Shown here: piece after piece, positions 35,580 through 45,019 of the stretch
How positions within the stretch are numbered: the stretch's first letter is position 1
Layout of the letters: each line of letters opens with the position of its first letter
Source: Marinobacter iranensis
GTDB lineage: Bacteria > Pseudomonadota > Gammaproteobacteria > Pseudomonadales > Oleiphilaceae
Direction of reading: 5' to 3'
NCBI RefSeq assembly: GCF_029207565.1
Contig: NZ_JANCMW010000014.1
Location: 62,001 to 126,000 of the forward strand
DNA: 64,000 nucleotides
The notes under the pieces: generated by a model
Databases searched by the model: none
What the model saw: the letters and a program-made list of their open reading frames with translations, nothing else
Told to the model about the DNA's origin: nothing
Translations under genes and position numbers: made by a program

Positions 35580-36218
35580 ATGGACGAACTCATTGTGCGT
35601 ACCCTGGGCGAGGAGCCCTACCTGGAAACCTGGGAAGCGATGAAGTCGTTTACAGCGTCCAGGGACGCCTCCACACCGGACGAACTCTGGCTACTGGAGC
35701 ATCCACGGGTCTACACCCAGGGGCAAGCCGGGAAGGCCGAGCACATACTGGCCCCCGGTGATATCCCGGTGATCCAGGTGGACCGTGGCGGACAGGTAAC
35801 CTACCACGGTCCTGGCCAGCTTGTGGTCTACCTGATGATAGACCTGACCCGCCATCGGCTGGGCATTCGTTCGCTGGTTGATGTTATTGAGCAGGCCATC
35901 GTTCGCACACTTGCTGGCCTGGGGGTCAGTGCTGCCCCGCGTCCGGATGCACCGGGCGTTTACGTGGAAGAGGCGAAGATTGCGTCGCTGGGTCTGCGGG
36001 TAAGGCGGGGTTGTTCGTTCCACGGTCTGGCGTTGAATGTCGCCATGGATATGGAGCCGTTTCGCCGTATCAATCCCTGCGGTTATGCCGGCATGGCCAT
36101 GTGTCAGGTCAGTGACTTCGTCCCCGGGGCAACGGTTGCCGACCTTGCCTCGACCCTGTCGGACGAATTGATAGCCGGCCTTGCCGGTGGTGCCGTCCGC
36201 CGGGTCTCGGGGTGGTGA
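35580..36218 (+). CDS. lipB: Octanoyl-[acyl-carrier-protein]:protein transferase
   Basis: Transfers octanoate from ACP to lipoyl domains, the first step of lipoate synthesis. The 212-residue protein has DRGGQVTYHGPGQLVVYLMIDL, the ASLGLRVRRGCSFHGLALNV region, and the catalytic Cys in GYAGMAMCQVSDF. lipA, which usually follows directly, is not present here; the next gene is a convergent diguanylate cyclase 37 bp away. Confidence 0.96.
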   Translation: MDELIVRTLGEEPYLETWEAMKSFTASRDASTPDELWLLEHPRVYTQGQAGKAEHILAPGDIPVIQVDRGGQVTYHGPGQLVVYLMIDLTRHRLGIRSLVDVIEQAIVRTLAGLGVSAAPRPDAPGVYVEEAKIASLGLRVRRGCSFHGLALNVAMDMEPFRRINPCGYAGMAMCQVSDFVPGATVADLASTLSDELIAGLAGGAVRRVSGW

Positions 36219-36255
36219 TTACTGGTGATGGCGGACATCCCGGCCCAACGAGCCC

Positions 36256-37344
36256 CTAGCTGAAGTTCCCCTCGAAATCACATACCTTGTTGCGCCCCAT
36301 GGTCTTTGCCCGGTAAAGGGCTTCGTCGGCCCGTTGTAGCAGGCGGTCCACGGACTCGGCCCCGTGGATAGTGGCCACGCCGACACTGATGGTAGCGTTG
36401 ATGCTCCGGCCCTGGGCCTTGATGGGGGTTGATGCGATTGTCTGACGTATCCGGTTGGCGGTCTGGACAGCTTCAGGGGTGTCTGTCTCTGGAAGGAGCA
36501 CAAGGTATTCCTCCCCACCCCATCGCGACAGCGTATCCACCTTCCGACTCTGCTCCTGTAATGTCCTGGCTACCATCACAATGGTTTCGTCGCCTACCTG
36601 GTGGCCATAGCTGTCGTTGACTGACTTGAACAGGTCGATATCCATCAGCAATACCGAGAAAACACGGGAGTTGCGCATATAGCGCTGGTACTCCGCCTCC
36701 AACTGCTCATGGGCTTCACGCCGGTTGGCCAGCCCTGTCAGGGCGTCGTGTTTGGCGGCGTATTCGAACTCGGCAGCGAGTTTCAGCAGGCCAAGCTTGC
36801 TGCGTCGTCGGCTCTGGTCGAGGACATAACAGGTGGACATCTCAAAACCCAGCACCGCGAGCATGGTAAGGCGAAAGCTGGTGCTGTAAGGGGAATCGAA
36901 CGCCATGTCCCCGAGCGGACTGAACAGTACTGCGACCGCTGCAAGGCCACCGGCACAGGCAATAACGCCGACTTTTGCCTCACTGATGTAGAAAATGATG
37001 GGAGGATAGGCAAACAGCCAGATTATCGCAGAACCGTCCTCCACCGCATTGATGGCAAGATAGGTAAACAGCACCGTAATCATGGTAATAAAGCCACGGC
37101 GTTGCAGCGTGCTGTTGTGGCTGATCAGATAGACAATACCATTGACACTGAGCAGCATGGCAAAGACGATCAGTATCGTGGCGGAGCCGGGCAGCCCCCG
37201 GTCCAGGGAGCGCCAGGCGAATAACAAAAGAATGGGGACAGCAGCCAGGGTCAGGCGGCCGATCAGCATCGGAACCGGAATTTCACCCTTTACACGGAAC
37301 TGGGACAGCTTGGTGTCGGATGGTCTGCTGGTGGTCTGTATCAT
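36256..37344 (-). CDS. Membrane-bound diguanylate cyclase
   Basis: A 362-residue protein that probably makes cyclic di-GMP. About six membrane segments lie in residues 25-190 with no named sensor domain. The GGDEF domain starts at AAKHDALTGLANRREAHEQLE, has the metal site MDIDLFKSVNDSYGHQVGD and the intact catalytic loop GGEEY (SRWGGEEYLVLLP). An inhibitory-site RxxD is not evident upstream of the loop. It converges on lipB and diverges from the AarF-like kinase, with 260 bp between. Confidence 0.93.
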   Translation of the reverse strand: MIQTTSRPSDTKLSQFRVKGEIPVPMLIGRLTLAAVPILLLFAWRSLDRGLPGSATILIVFAMLLSVNGIVYLISHNSTLQRRGFITMITVLFTYLAINAVEDGSAIIWLFAYPPIIFYISEAKVGVIACAGGLAAVAVLFSPLGDMAFDSPYSTSFRLTMLAVLGFEMSTCYVLDQSRRRSKLGLLKLAAEFEYAAKHDALTGLANRREAHEQLEAEYQRYMRNSRVFSVLLMDIDLFKSVNDSYGHQVGDETIVMVARTLQEQSRKVDTLSRWGGEEYLVLLPETDTPEAVQTANRIRQTIASTPIKAQGRSINATISVGVATIHGAESVDRLLQRADEALYRAKTMGRNKVCDFEGNFS

Positions 37345-37604
37345 TGTCGGGATCTTGTTGTTTTTGGATCGTTGTTGTGGCGCCTGTCGTCCACATCTTC
37401 ATACTAAACATCTTTGATCATGGGAACTGTGTAAAAACGTAAAACTATTATCGAATGACAGGAGTAAACAGCAGAGGGGCGGTTTGCATTGGCCCCAAGA
37501 TCATCGTTATGAGGGCGCGTCGGTTAGGTTTGATGGCCGGGGTATCCGTATAATGGTGCTAGAGGCTGATAGAGCCAACACTTACAGAGCCGGGCAGGTT
37601 TTTG
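37345..37604. promoter_or_regulatory. Divergent intergenic region, cyclase / AarF-like gene
   Basis: No gene is seen in these 260 bp. A consensus -10 TATAAT at 37549-37554 (plus) lies about 50 bp before the AarF-like gene; its -35 is weak. The cyclase side is AT-rich without a clear promoter. Confidence 0.4.
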
Positions 37605-39047
37605 ATGGCATCCAGACCCAGAAGCACATCCGTTGCACGTATCAAGACCGGAAGCTTTGAGCGCCGGCTTACCCTGACCAGGGCGGGTCTTTTCGCAGGC
37701 ACCCGCATGGCCTCGCACATGGCGACCAACTGGTTCAGCAGCAAGGACAAACGTGAGGCCAGGCATCGCGCCATGCTATCCAGTCAGGCCGAGTTCCTGG
37801 TGGATGAGCTAGGCAAGCTCAAGGGCAGTGTTGTCAAAATCGGGCAGGTCATGGCCCTTTATGGTGAGCACTTCCTGCCCGAGGAAGTAACCGAAGCGCT
37901 GCATACCCTGGAAGATCAGACCACCTGGTTGGAGTGGCCATCTATTGAGCGGGTGCTCAAGAATGAGCTCGGTGCCGACCGGCTGGCAGAGCTGGAGGTG
38001 GACCCTGACCCGATTGGCGCAGCCTCCCTGGGGCAGGTGCATCGGGCACGCCGGCGCAGCGACGGGCTGGAACTGGTGTTGAAGGTTCAGTACCCCGGCG
38101 TTGATGAAGCTGTCGACAGTGATCTGAACGCCGTGGCTCATCTGCTGAAGATTGCACGCCTGGTGTCCTTCGGCCCGGAATTCAACGACTGGCTGGAAGA
38201 GGTCCGGGAGATGATGCACCGGGAGGTGGATTACGCCCTTGAGGCCCGCACCACCGAGAACTTCCGTCAGCTGCTGCTGGACGACCCGCGCTTTGTTGTG
38301 CCCCGGGTTCTGGACGAATACTGCACAGCCCATGTCATTGCCTCCACCTACGAGCCTGGCCATTCCGTGAGTTCCGTTGCGGTCCGGGAGCTTTCTCTCG
38401 AGCGTCGCAGTGAGCTGGGCCGCGCAGCGCTGGAGCTGTTCTTCCGTGAGCTTTTCATCTGGGGCGAAATCCAGACGGATCCCAATTTTGGCAACTATCG
38501 GATCCGAATGGCCGGCGAGGAAGGTTCAGACAGCAAGGCTGATCAGATCGTGCTGTTGGACTTCGGCGCGGTACAGGCCTATTCCGCAAAATTTCTGGAC
38601 CCGGTTATCCAGATGATACGCGCCTCCTATGAGGGTGATTTGTCCGCCGTGATAGATGGCGGCATTCGCTTACGCTTCATGAGCCGGGACTGGCCCGACG
38701 ATGTGCTGGAAAAGTTCGGTAGGGTTTGCATGTCAGTGCTGGAGCCACTGTCCGGGGACCGTAGTGAGTGGCCCGACTACGCAGTGAATGATAACGGCCA
38801 GTACCGCTGGAAGCAGAGCGATCTGCCCTCAAGGGTGGCGCGCCAGGCCGCGCGGTCCGCCATCAGCCGTTATTTCAAGGTGCCGCCCAAGGAGTTTGTG
38901 TTCCTCAACCGCAAGCTAATAGGGGTCTATACCTTTATCGCCGTGCTCAATGCGGAATTCAACGGCGAGGACTTGCTCCGGGAATACCTCTATGGCGATC
39001 CGGGAACGCCGGATGCTTCCAGCACCAGCCAGATCACCAAGCCATAA
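37605..39047 (+). CDS. ABC1/AarF (UbiB-like) atypical kinase family protein
   Basis: A 480-residue member of the ABC1 kinase-like family, relatives of UbiB linked to ubiquinone and lipid metabolism. Visible are the KxGQ motif (KGSVVKIGQVMALYGEHFLPEE), the nucleotide-binding region (AASLGQVHRA, LVLKVQYPGV), the catalytic-loop region QTDPNFGNYR and the metal-binding DFGAVQ. It lacks the C-terminal membrane segments of true UbiB and is not next to ubiE or ubiJ, so it is a paralogue of unknown substrate. Its last 58 bp overlap the convergent YqaA-like gene. Confidence 0.9.
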   Translation: MASRPRSTSVARIKTGSFERRLTLTRAGLFAGTRMASHMATNWFSSKDKREARHRAMLSSQAEFLVDELGKLKGSVVKIGQVMALYGEHFLPEEVTEALHTLEDQTTWLEWPSIERVLKNELGADRLAELEVDPDPIGAASLGQVHRARRRSDGLELVLKVQYPGVDEAVDSDLNAVAHLLKIARLVSFGPEFNDWLEEVREMMHREVDYALEARTTENFRQLLLDDPRFVVPRVLDEYCTAHVIASTYEPGHSVSSVAVRELSLERRSELGRAALELFFRELFIWGEIQTDPNFGNYRIRMAGEEGSDSKADQIVLLDFGAVQAYSAKFLDPVIQMIRASYEGDLSAVIDGGIRLRFMSRDWPDDVLEKFGRVCMSVLEPLSGDRSEWPDYAVNDNGQYRWKQSDLPSRVARQAARSAISRYFKVPPKEFVFLNRKLIGVYTFIAVLNAEFNGEDLLREYLYGDPGTPDASSTSQITKP

Positions 39048-39430
39048 CGTAGCCCCTTGCCAATGGCTACCAGTACCACGAAGTTGAGCCAGGGAACGCG
39101 CATGATACCGCCGACCAGGGTCAACGCGTCGCCACCCAGGGGCAGCCAGCCCAGAAGTAGTGACCACTGCCCGTAACGATTGAAACGGGTGCGGGCTTTT
39201 TCCAACTGGATTTCGGAGACCGGAAACCAGCGTTTATGCTTAAAGCGATCCACCTGCCTGCCGATAACCCCATTGATAACCGAGCCTGCGGTGTTTCCCG
39301 CCGTCGCCCAGAACCATATCAACCAAAGCGAGTAGCCCTGCGTGACCATTCCTCCAAGCAGTATTTCGGAATACGCCGGCAATATCGTTGCAGCAGCCAG
39401 TGCCGTCATGAAGAGGGTAAGATAGGCCAA
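38990..39430 (-). CDS. YqaA family (DedA-like) membrane protein
   Basis: A 146-residue inner-membrane protein with about four membrane segments. Typical of YqaA are AATILPAYSEILLGGMVTQG, WATAGNTAGSVINGVIGR and RYGQWSLLLGWLPLGGDALTLVGGIMRVPWLNF. A TTG start at 39430, six bases after GAGGAG, gives the normal N-terminus; no ATG fits as well. Family function is unclear, probably lipid-related. Its 3' end overlaps the convergent AarF-like gene by 58 bp. Confidence 0.87.
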   Translation of the reverse strand: MAYLTLFMTALAAATILPAYSEILLGGMVTQGYSLWLIWFWATAGNTAGSVINGVIGRQVDRFKHKRWFPVSEIQLEKARTRFNRYGQWSLLLGWLPLGGDALTLVGGIMRVPWLNFVVLVAIGKGLRYGLVIWLVLEASGVPGSP

Positions 39431-39536
39431 TGCATGCTCCTCGTGAGATGAATTCCGGTCAGGCTCGAATGGCAGCGGTGTCTGCAGGGCACTACGCTGA
39501 GAATAAACCCCCGTACCAAGACAGGTTGCTGTATCA

Positions 39537-41663
39537 ATGAAAAAACTGTCACTGCGCTTCAAGCTCTACGCCCTGGTAATTACGCTCCTGCTGATTATGG
39601 GCATCAGCATTGTTGTGACCGCCCAGCTGTCGCTGGGGGAGATGGAGCAGCGAATTACCTCCGAAACCCGCGACACCGTGCGCAGTCTCGCTATTGACCG
39701 ACTGGATGCGACCGCCGGGAAGTACGGTGAAGTGGTCAGTGGCATGTTCGCGACAGCGTACCGGACGCCTGAAGTCGTTAGCAACGTCATCACCCGGAAT
39801 ATACAGACCGACAGTTCAGGCCGGATTAGCCGGGTCGCGCTCCAGGAAACGGTGGGGGCGGTTCTGGAAGAGCAGGAAAGCCTGAGCTCGATCTATGCCC
39901 AGTTCGAGCCTGACGCCTATGATAGCCAGGACCGCTACTTCACGGGGGGCGTTGAAGAGCACAGTAGTGATGAAGGTACCCTGGAAATCTATTACTACCG
40001 TTCGCCGGAAGGCGACGTGGTCTTCAGCCGTACCGAGGACCCCGCCACCAAGTACCTTGACGACCGGAACGAGTTCGGTATTCGCGAGGCGGAATGGTAC
40101 CTGTGTTCCATGGAGACCAAAAAGCCCTGCATTATGGAGCCGTACGATTACGAAATTGAGGAGGGCTATTCCGAACTGATGACCAGCCTGGTTGTTCCCA
40201 TCCTGGACGGCAACGAGTTTGCGGGCGTGGTCGGCGTGGATCTCAACCTGTCGACGCTCCAGAAAGCGATCGTGAACGTCAGCAGCCAGCTCTATGACGG
40301 TGCCTCCAGGGTCACGCTGTTGAGCAACAAGGGGCTCATTGCCGCATCCAGCCACTACAGCGAACACCTGGGCCGGCCACTGTCGGAAGCCTTGCCAGAG
40401 CGGGCCGGGGAGTACACTTCCCTGCATCGTGGCGACGGTACCTACGACGACGGCGAAACCCTGGCGGTTTCCTACCCCATTGAGATCTCGTTGCCGGATA
40501 CCGAGTGGTCGCTGCTGATCGAGCTGCCCCGTGAGACGGCGCTGGCCGATGTCGCCGAGATCACTGGCCTGTTGTCCAGTGAAGTGAACGCCACCGCCGG
40601 GCGGCAGACCATGGTGGGTGTTCTGGTATCGGTCATCGCTATCCTGATCCTGATTGTGCTGGTGCGCTCGGTGACCAAACCGCTGAACGAAATCCGTGAC
40701 CGCATGAAAAATCTGGCCAGTGCCGAAGGGGACCTGACCAGCGAACTGGCTATTGATACCCACTCCGAGCTGATCGAACTGGCTGGCGGGTTCAACCAAT
40801 TCCTGGGCCGGCTGCGGGAAATGATCAATGACCTGAAAGACGTCAATGCCAAGGTCAGCCAACAGGCGGCGGATGTCGACAATATTGCCAAGGAAACCGA
40901 CAAGCAGACCGAAAGCCAGCATCAGGACATCGAGAGCGTGGTCACCGCCATGAACGAAATGTCGGCCGCCGCCGGTGAAGTGGCCGGATTTGCCAGTGAG
41001 GCGGCTGAAAACGCCCAGATGGCCCAGGACGGCATCCGCTTTACCCAGGACACACTGACGTCTGCCGTGGATGGCGTAAGCGCACTGGCAAGTGACATGG
41101 ATGAAGCCAGCACCGCCATTGGTCAGGTAGCAACCCGCAGTGAGGACATTAATCGGATCATTGAAGTTATCCGGGGCATCGCGGAGCAGACCAACCTGCT
41201 GGCGTTGAACGCTGCGATTGAGGCCGCACGGGCCGGAGAACAGGGCCGTGGCTTCGCGGTGGTGGCTGATGAGGTCAGAACGCTCGCTTCCCGTACCCGT
41301 GAGTCCACCGATGAAATCAGCCAGATGATCGATGGCCTGCAAAACGACGTGGGCGGTGCGGTGACCGTTATCAAGGGTGGTGTCGACCGGGCCACCCGGG
41401 CCGTTGAGGGAACCCGCGAGGCCGACCACTCCCTGGCTTCGGTGGTGGAACGTATCGGTACCATCGTTGAACACGTCACTCACGTGGCAACGGCGGCGGA
41501 AGAGCAAAGCTCCGTCAGTGAGGAGATCAATCGCAACCTGACCCGCATTGGCGATGCCGCCAATGATCTGCGGGCACTGGCTCAAAGGGTCAGCGGCAGC
41601 GGGCGAACACTGGACGAGCAGGTAAAAGTTCTGGACTCGGAACTGAACCGCCTGAAAACCTGA
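39537..41663 (+). CDS. Methyl-accepting chemotaxis protein with dCache-type sensor
   Basis: A 708-residue chemoreceptor. One membrane segment at about 8-32, a large periplasmic Cache-like sensor (about 33-355) and a second membrane segment near 360-380 are followed by HAMP and a cytoplasmic signalling domain. The hairpin tip EQTNLLALNAAIEAARAGEQ with GRGFAVVADEVR lies near 550-580. The sensor includes TSLVVPILDGNEFAGVVGVDLNLSTLQ, which resembles dCache_1. Two cysteines (WYLCSMETKKPCIMEP) may form a disulfide in the sensor. The ligand is unknown. Confidence 0.93.
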   Translation: MKKLSLRFKLYALVITLLLIMGISIVVTAQLSLGEMEQRITSETRDTVRSLAIDRLDATAGKYGEVVSGMFATAYRTPEVVSNVITRNIQTDSSGRISRVALQETVGAVLEEQESLSSIYAQFEPDAYDSQDRYFTGGVEEHSSDEGTLEIYYYRSPEGDVVFSRTEDPATKYLDDRNEFGIREAEWYLCSMETKKPCIMEPYDYEIEEGYSELMTSLVVPILDGNEFAGVVGVDLNLSTLQKAIVNVSSQLYDGASRVTLLSNKGLIAASSHYSEHLGRPLSEALPERAGEYTSLHRGDGTYDDGETLAVSYPIEISLPDTEWSLLIELPRETALADVAEITGLLSSEVNATAGRQTMVGVLVSVIAILILIVLVRSVTKPLNEIRDRMKNLASAEGDLTSELAIDTHSELIELAGGFNQFLGRLREMINDLKDVNAKVSQQAADVDNIAKETDKQTESQHQDIESVVTAMNEMSAAAGEVAGFASEAAENAQMAQDGIRFTQDTLTSAVDGVSALASDMDEASTAIGQVATRSEDINRIIEVIRGIAEQTNLLALNAAIEAARAGEQGRGFAVVADEVRTLASRTRESTDEISQMIDGLQNDVGGAVTVIKGGVDRATRAVEGTREADHSLASVVERIGTIVEHVTHVATAAEEQSSVSEEINRNLTRIGDAANDLRALAQRVSGSGRTLDEQVKVLDSELNRLKT

Positions 41664-41834
41664 TCGCCGGAAATGGCATTGTGACATCCGATAGTGCTGG
41701 TTAAATCGCTCCAGGCTATCGGAGCCATTCAGTTCATTAATTTTATTTTTTCAGTGAGCGTGCCACCATTGCAGCAGTTATATCGACGGCTGCGATGATC
41801 CGGCCCGCCCAGAGTTATGAACAGGAGTCATTTT

Positions 41835-42086
41835 ATGGATCATGTCACTATCTATGGACGTAATTCCTGCGGTTTTTGCATGCGTGCAAGGCAGTTGTGT
41901 GAGATCAAGGACATTCCTTACCGCTATGTGGACATGACCGAGGAAGGCATCAGCAAGGCGGATCTGGAGAAGACCATTGGCAAGCCGGTGCACACGGTGC
42001 CACAGATTTTTGTAGGCCAGGAGCACGTTGGCGGATTTGATCACTTCTCCCATTTCGTGCAGCTGTCAGAGGCCGCCGCACGATAG
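41835..42086 (+). CDS. grxC: Glutaredoxin 3
   Basis: An 83-residue dithiol glutaredoxin that reduces disulfides with glutathione. The active site is CGFC (Cys12, Cys15), a variant of the common CPYC. Glutathione-binding features HTVPQIFVGQEHVGGFDHF are present. The start MDHVTIYG at 41835 has CAGGAG upstream. It ends before a strong terminator shared with the convergent phosphofructokinase gene. Confidence 0.94.
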   Translation: MDHVTIYGRNSCGFCMRARQLCEIKDIPYRYVDMTEEGISKADLEKTIGKPVHTVPQIFVGQEHVGGFDHFSHFVQLSEAAAR

Positions 42087-42106
42087 TACGGCTCCGCATA
42101 AACATG

Positions 42107-42144
42107 AAAAAGGCGCCAGCGGTGAACCCGGTGGCGCCTTTTTT
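42107..42144. terminator. Bidirectional terminator between grxC and pfp
   Basis: AAAAAGGCGCCA (42107-42118) pairs with TGGCGCCTTTTTT (42132-42144). The A and T runs on the two sides allow termination on both strands. Confidence 0.9.
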
Positions 42145-42169
42145 GTGGGCGGGGGTTTAGGTCGATGGA

Positions 42170-43432
42170 TCAGAACTGGAAGTCGGCCTTCAGTTTCTTC
42201 TCCACCAGCCTATTCTTCAGCTTGGCAACCCGCGGCAGGCCATCATCGAACGGCGGGAAGCTCTCGCCATAGATCAACGGCTCCAGGTAGTCGCGGCAGT
42301 CCTGTGTGATGCCGTAGCCGTCATCGGATATATAGTGGATCGGCATTTTCTTTTCCTGGTTGGCGACCTCGCTCAACGGTGCTTCACCAATGTGCCAGCG
42401 ATACGGACGTGACTGCTCGCGGACAATGGTGGGCATCAATGCCTGCTTGCCGGCCAGGGCCATTTCCACCGCCACCTTGCCAACTGAGTAGGCCTGTTCC
42501 ACATCCGTGGCGGAGGCGATATGGCGTGCACTGCGCTGAAGATAGTCCGCCACGGCCCAGTGGTATTTGTGGCCCAGGGCCTGGCGCACCATATTGGCCA
42601 GGGCCGGGGCGACGCCACCGAGCTGGGTATGGCCGAAGGCGTCCTTGGCGCCGGCATCGGCCAGGAAGCGGCCATCTTCATACTGGGCACCTTCCGAGGC
42701 AACCACCACACAATAGCCGTACTCCTTGACGCAGAAATCCACCCGCTCAAGGAACCGTTCCCGCTCGAACGGCACTTCCGGAAACAGGATGATATGGGGC
42801 GGTTCGCCTTCACCCTTGCCTGCAAGGCCGCCGGACGCGGCAATCCAGCCGGCGTGGCGCCCCATCACTTCCAGGATGAACACCTTGGTGGAGGTGTCGC
42901 ACATGGAACGGATGTCCAGGCTGGCTTCCAGGGTGGAGGTGGCAATGTACTTGGCCACCGAGCCAAAGCCAGGGCAGCAGTCGGTGAAGGGCAGGTCGTT
43001 GTCCACGGTCTTGGGAACGCCGATGCAGGTAATCGGATAGCCCATTTTCTCGGCAAGCTGCGATACTTTATAGGCGGTATCCTGGGAGTCGCCGCCGCCG
43101 TTGTAGAAGAAATAGCCGATGTCGTGGGCCCGGAACACCTCGATCAGGCGCTCGTATTCCCGCTTGTTCTCGGAAAAGTTCTTCAGCTTGTGGCGGCAGG
43201 AGCCAAACGCTCCCCCAGGGGTGTGAATCAGCGCCTGGATATCCTCATCACTTTCCAGGCTGGTATCGATCAGCTCTTCTTTGAGCGCGCCGATAATACC
43301 GTTGCGCCCGGCATACACCTTTCCGATCTGGTCCGGGTGCTTGCGGGCGGTCTGAATGACCCCGCAGGCGCTGGCGTTAATGACGGCGGTCACACCGCCT
43401 GACTGGGCATAGAATGCGTTTCTGGTGGCCAT
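42170..43432 (-). CDS. pfp: 6-phosphofructokinase, pyrophosphate-dependent type
   Basis: Interconverts fructose 6-phosphate and fructose 1,6-bisphosphate; the 420-residue length and motif set point to the PPi-using branch. Visible are GGVTAVINASACGVI near the N-terminus, FFYNGGGDSQDTAYKVSQ where ATP enzymes have GGDGS, GVPKTVDNDLPFTDC with the Lys typical of PPi enzymes, and MGRHAGWIAAS for substrate binding. A PPi enzyme is reversible and could serve gluconeogenesis. It stands alone and converges on grxC. Phosphoryl donor is inferred from motifs only. Confidence 0.88.
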   Translation of the reverse strand: MATRNAFYAQSGGVTAVINASACGVIQTARKHPDQIGKVYAGRNGIIGALKEELIDTSLESDEDIQALIHTPGGAFGSCRHKLKNFSENKREYERLIEVFRAHDIGYFFYNGGGDSQDTAYKVSQLAEKMGYPITCIGVPKTVDNDLPFTDCCPGFGSVAKYIATSTLEASLDIRSMCDTSTKVFILEVMGRHAGWIAASGGLAGKGEGEPPHIILFPEVPFERERFLERVDFCVKEYGYCVVVASEGAQYEDGRFLADAGAKDAFGHTQLGGVAPALANMVRQALGHKYHWAVADYLQRSARHIASATDVEQAYSVGKVAVEMALAGKQALMPTIVREQSRPYRWHIGEAPLSEVANQEKKMPIHYISDDGYGITQDCRDYLEPLIYGESFPPFDDGLPRVAKLKNRLVEKKLKADFQF

Positions 43433-43586
43433 TTCCGGCTGGTGCCTCCTGCAGTTTCATCGAATGCGGCAGATGATACGCCAATCGCTGTTTTTTTTCA
43501 TGACATCAAACGTCGTAAGCAACGCTTGACGGCCCGCATTCTATACGGGACGCTTTGCAGGTTTCATCCAAGAGGTCGACAACCGA

Positions 43587-44981
43587 ATGCATATTCATAT
43601 CCTGGGAATCTGCGGCACCTTCATGGGCAGCCTGGCCGTATTGGCCAGGGAACTGGGGCACACCGTAACCGGCTCTGATCAGGGTGTGTATCCACCCATG
43701 AGTACGCAACTGGAAGCCCAGGGTATTGGCTTAATGGAAGGTTACCATTCTGATAACCTCAGGCCGCAGCCGGACCTGGTGCTTGTGGGTAATGCCATGT
43801 CCCGGGGGAACCCGGAAGTGGAAGCCGTCCTGAACCAGAACATCGACTACATGTCCGGCCCGGAGTGGCTGGCCCGCGAAGTGCTGCGCCATCGCTGGGT
43901 GCTGGCGGTAGCGGGCACCCACGGCAAGACCACCACCACGGCCATGCTGCTGTGGATCCTGGAACAGGCGGGCTTTGAGGCCGGCTACCTGGTGGGTGGG
44001 GTACCCAATGATTTCCCGGTTTCTGCCAGGCTGGGCAACAGCGATTTCTTCGTCATCGAGGCGGACGAGTACGACAGCGCTTTCTTCGACAAACGCTCCA
44101 AGTTCATTCACTACCGGCCCCACACCCTGATTCTCAACAACCTTGAATTCGATCACGCGGATATTTTCGACAACGTGGAAGCCATTGAGCGCCAGTTCCA
44201 TCACCTGGTCAGAACCGTACCTTCCCGTGGTCTGATCGTGCGCCCGGCCCTGGACACCCATCTTGACCGGGCTCTGGAATTGGGTTGCTGGAGTAGCGTC
44301 CAGGCTACCTCTGTGGGCAGCGAAGTGCCTTATATCGCTGACTGGCGGGCGGAATTGCTGGCGGAGGATGGCAGCCGTTTTATGGTGGTTCATCGCGAGC
44401 AACCCGTGGCCGCGGTCAGCTGGCCCCAAACCGGTCTGCATAATGTTCGCAATGCCCTCGCGGCCATTGCCGCCGCCCGCCACGTAGGTGTCACCCCGGA
44501 TCATGCGGTAGCGGCACTGTGCCGGTTTTCTGGGGTCAAGCGGCGGATGGAGCTACTGGCGGAGATTGACGGTGTGCGCGTCTACGACGATTTCGCCCAC
44601 CACCCGACCGCCATCGCCACCACCCTTGAAGGCCTGCGCAACAAGGTGGGGGAGGAGCCCATCCTCGCCCTGATCGAGCCCCGTTCCAACACCATGCAAC
44701 AAGGGGTTCACCAGCAGACCCTGCTACCCAGCGCGGCGGCGGCAGACAGGGTATTCTGGGCCAACCTGAACCAGATGGACTGGTTGCCGGCCCTCATTGA
44801 AGGCCATAACGCCGCAGCGGAAGCGCCGGAACGTCACTGTGTTGAGTCGACCGTGGAAGCGCTGATCGACCGGGTTCTGGAACAGGTGTCCGGCCCCTGC
44901 CATATTGTCATCATGAGCAATGGCGGATTTGGCGGTATCCATCAGAAGCTGATTGCGAAACTTGAACGTAGAACCGGCTGA
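43587..44981 (+). CDS. mpl: UDP-N-acetylmuramate:L-alanyl-gamma-D-glutamyl-meso-DAP ligase
   Basis: Recycles murein tripeptide by ligating it to UDP-MurNAc. The 464-residue Mur ligase has the N-terminal MHIHILGICGTFMGSLAVLARELGHTVTGSDQGVYPPMS typical of Mpl, the ATP loop GTHGKTTTTAM near 110, and SGVKRRMELLAEIDGVRVYDDFAHHPTAI. The HILGICGTFMG start separates it from MurC. ubiX follows 38 bp later. Confidence 0.97.
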   Translation: MHIHILGICGTFMGSLAVLARELGHTVTGSDQGVYPPMSTQLEAQGIGLMEGYHSDNLRPQPDLVLVGNAMSRGNPEVEAVLNQNIDYMSGPEWLAREVLRHRWVLAVAGTHGKTTTTAMLLWILEQAGFEAGYLVGGVPNDFPVSARLGNSDFFVIEADEYDSAFFDKRSKFIHYRPHTLILNNLEFDHADIFDNVEAIERQFHHLVRTVPSRGLIVRPALDTHLDRALELGCWSSVQATSVGSEVPYIADWRAELLAEDGSRFMVVHREQPVAAVSWPQTGLHNVRNALAAIAAARHVGVTPDHAVAALCRFSGVKRRMELLAEIDGVRVYDDFAHHPTAIATTLEGLRNKVGEEPILALIEPRSNTMQQGVHQQTLLPSAAAADRVFWANLNQMDWLPALIEGHNAAAEAPERHCVESTVEALIDRVLEQVSGPCHIVIMSNGGFGGIHQKLIAKLERRTG

Positions 44982-45019
44982 CAACGCGTTTGCCCATAAA
45001 CCGAGCAGGAAACATCCGC

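Noticed and set aside
39816..41687. Open frame of 623 codons on the minus strand
   Set aside because: It lies exactly antisense to the chemoreceptor gene, which has complete sensor, HAMP and signalling motifs. The antisense product shows no known fold and arises from GC-rich codon bias.
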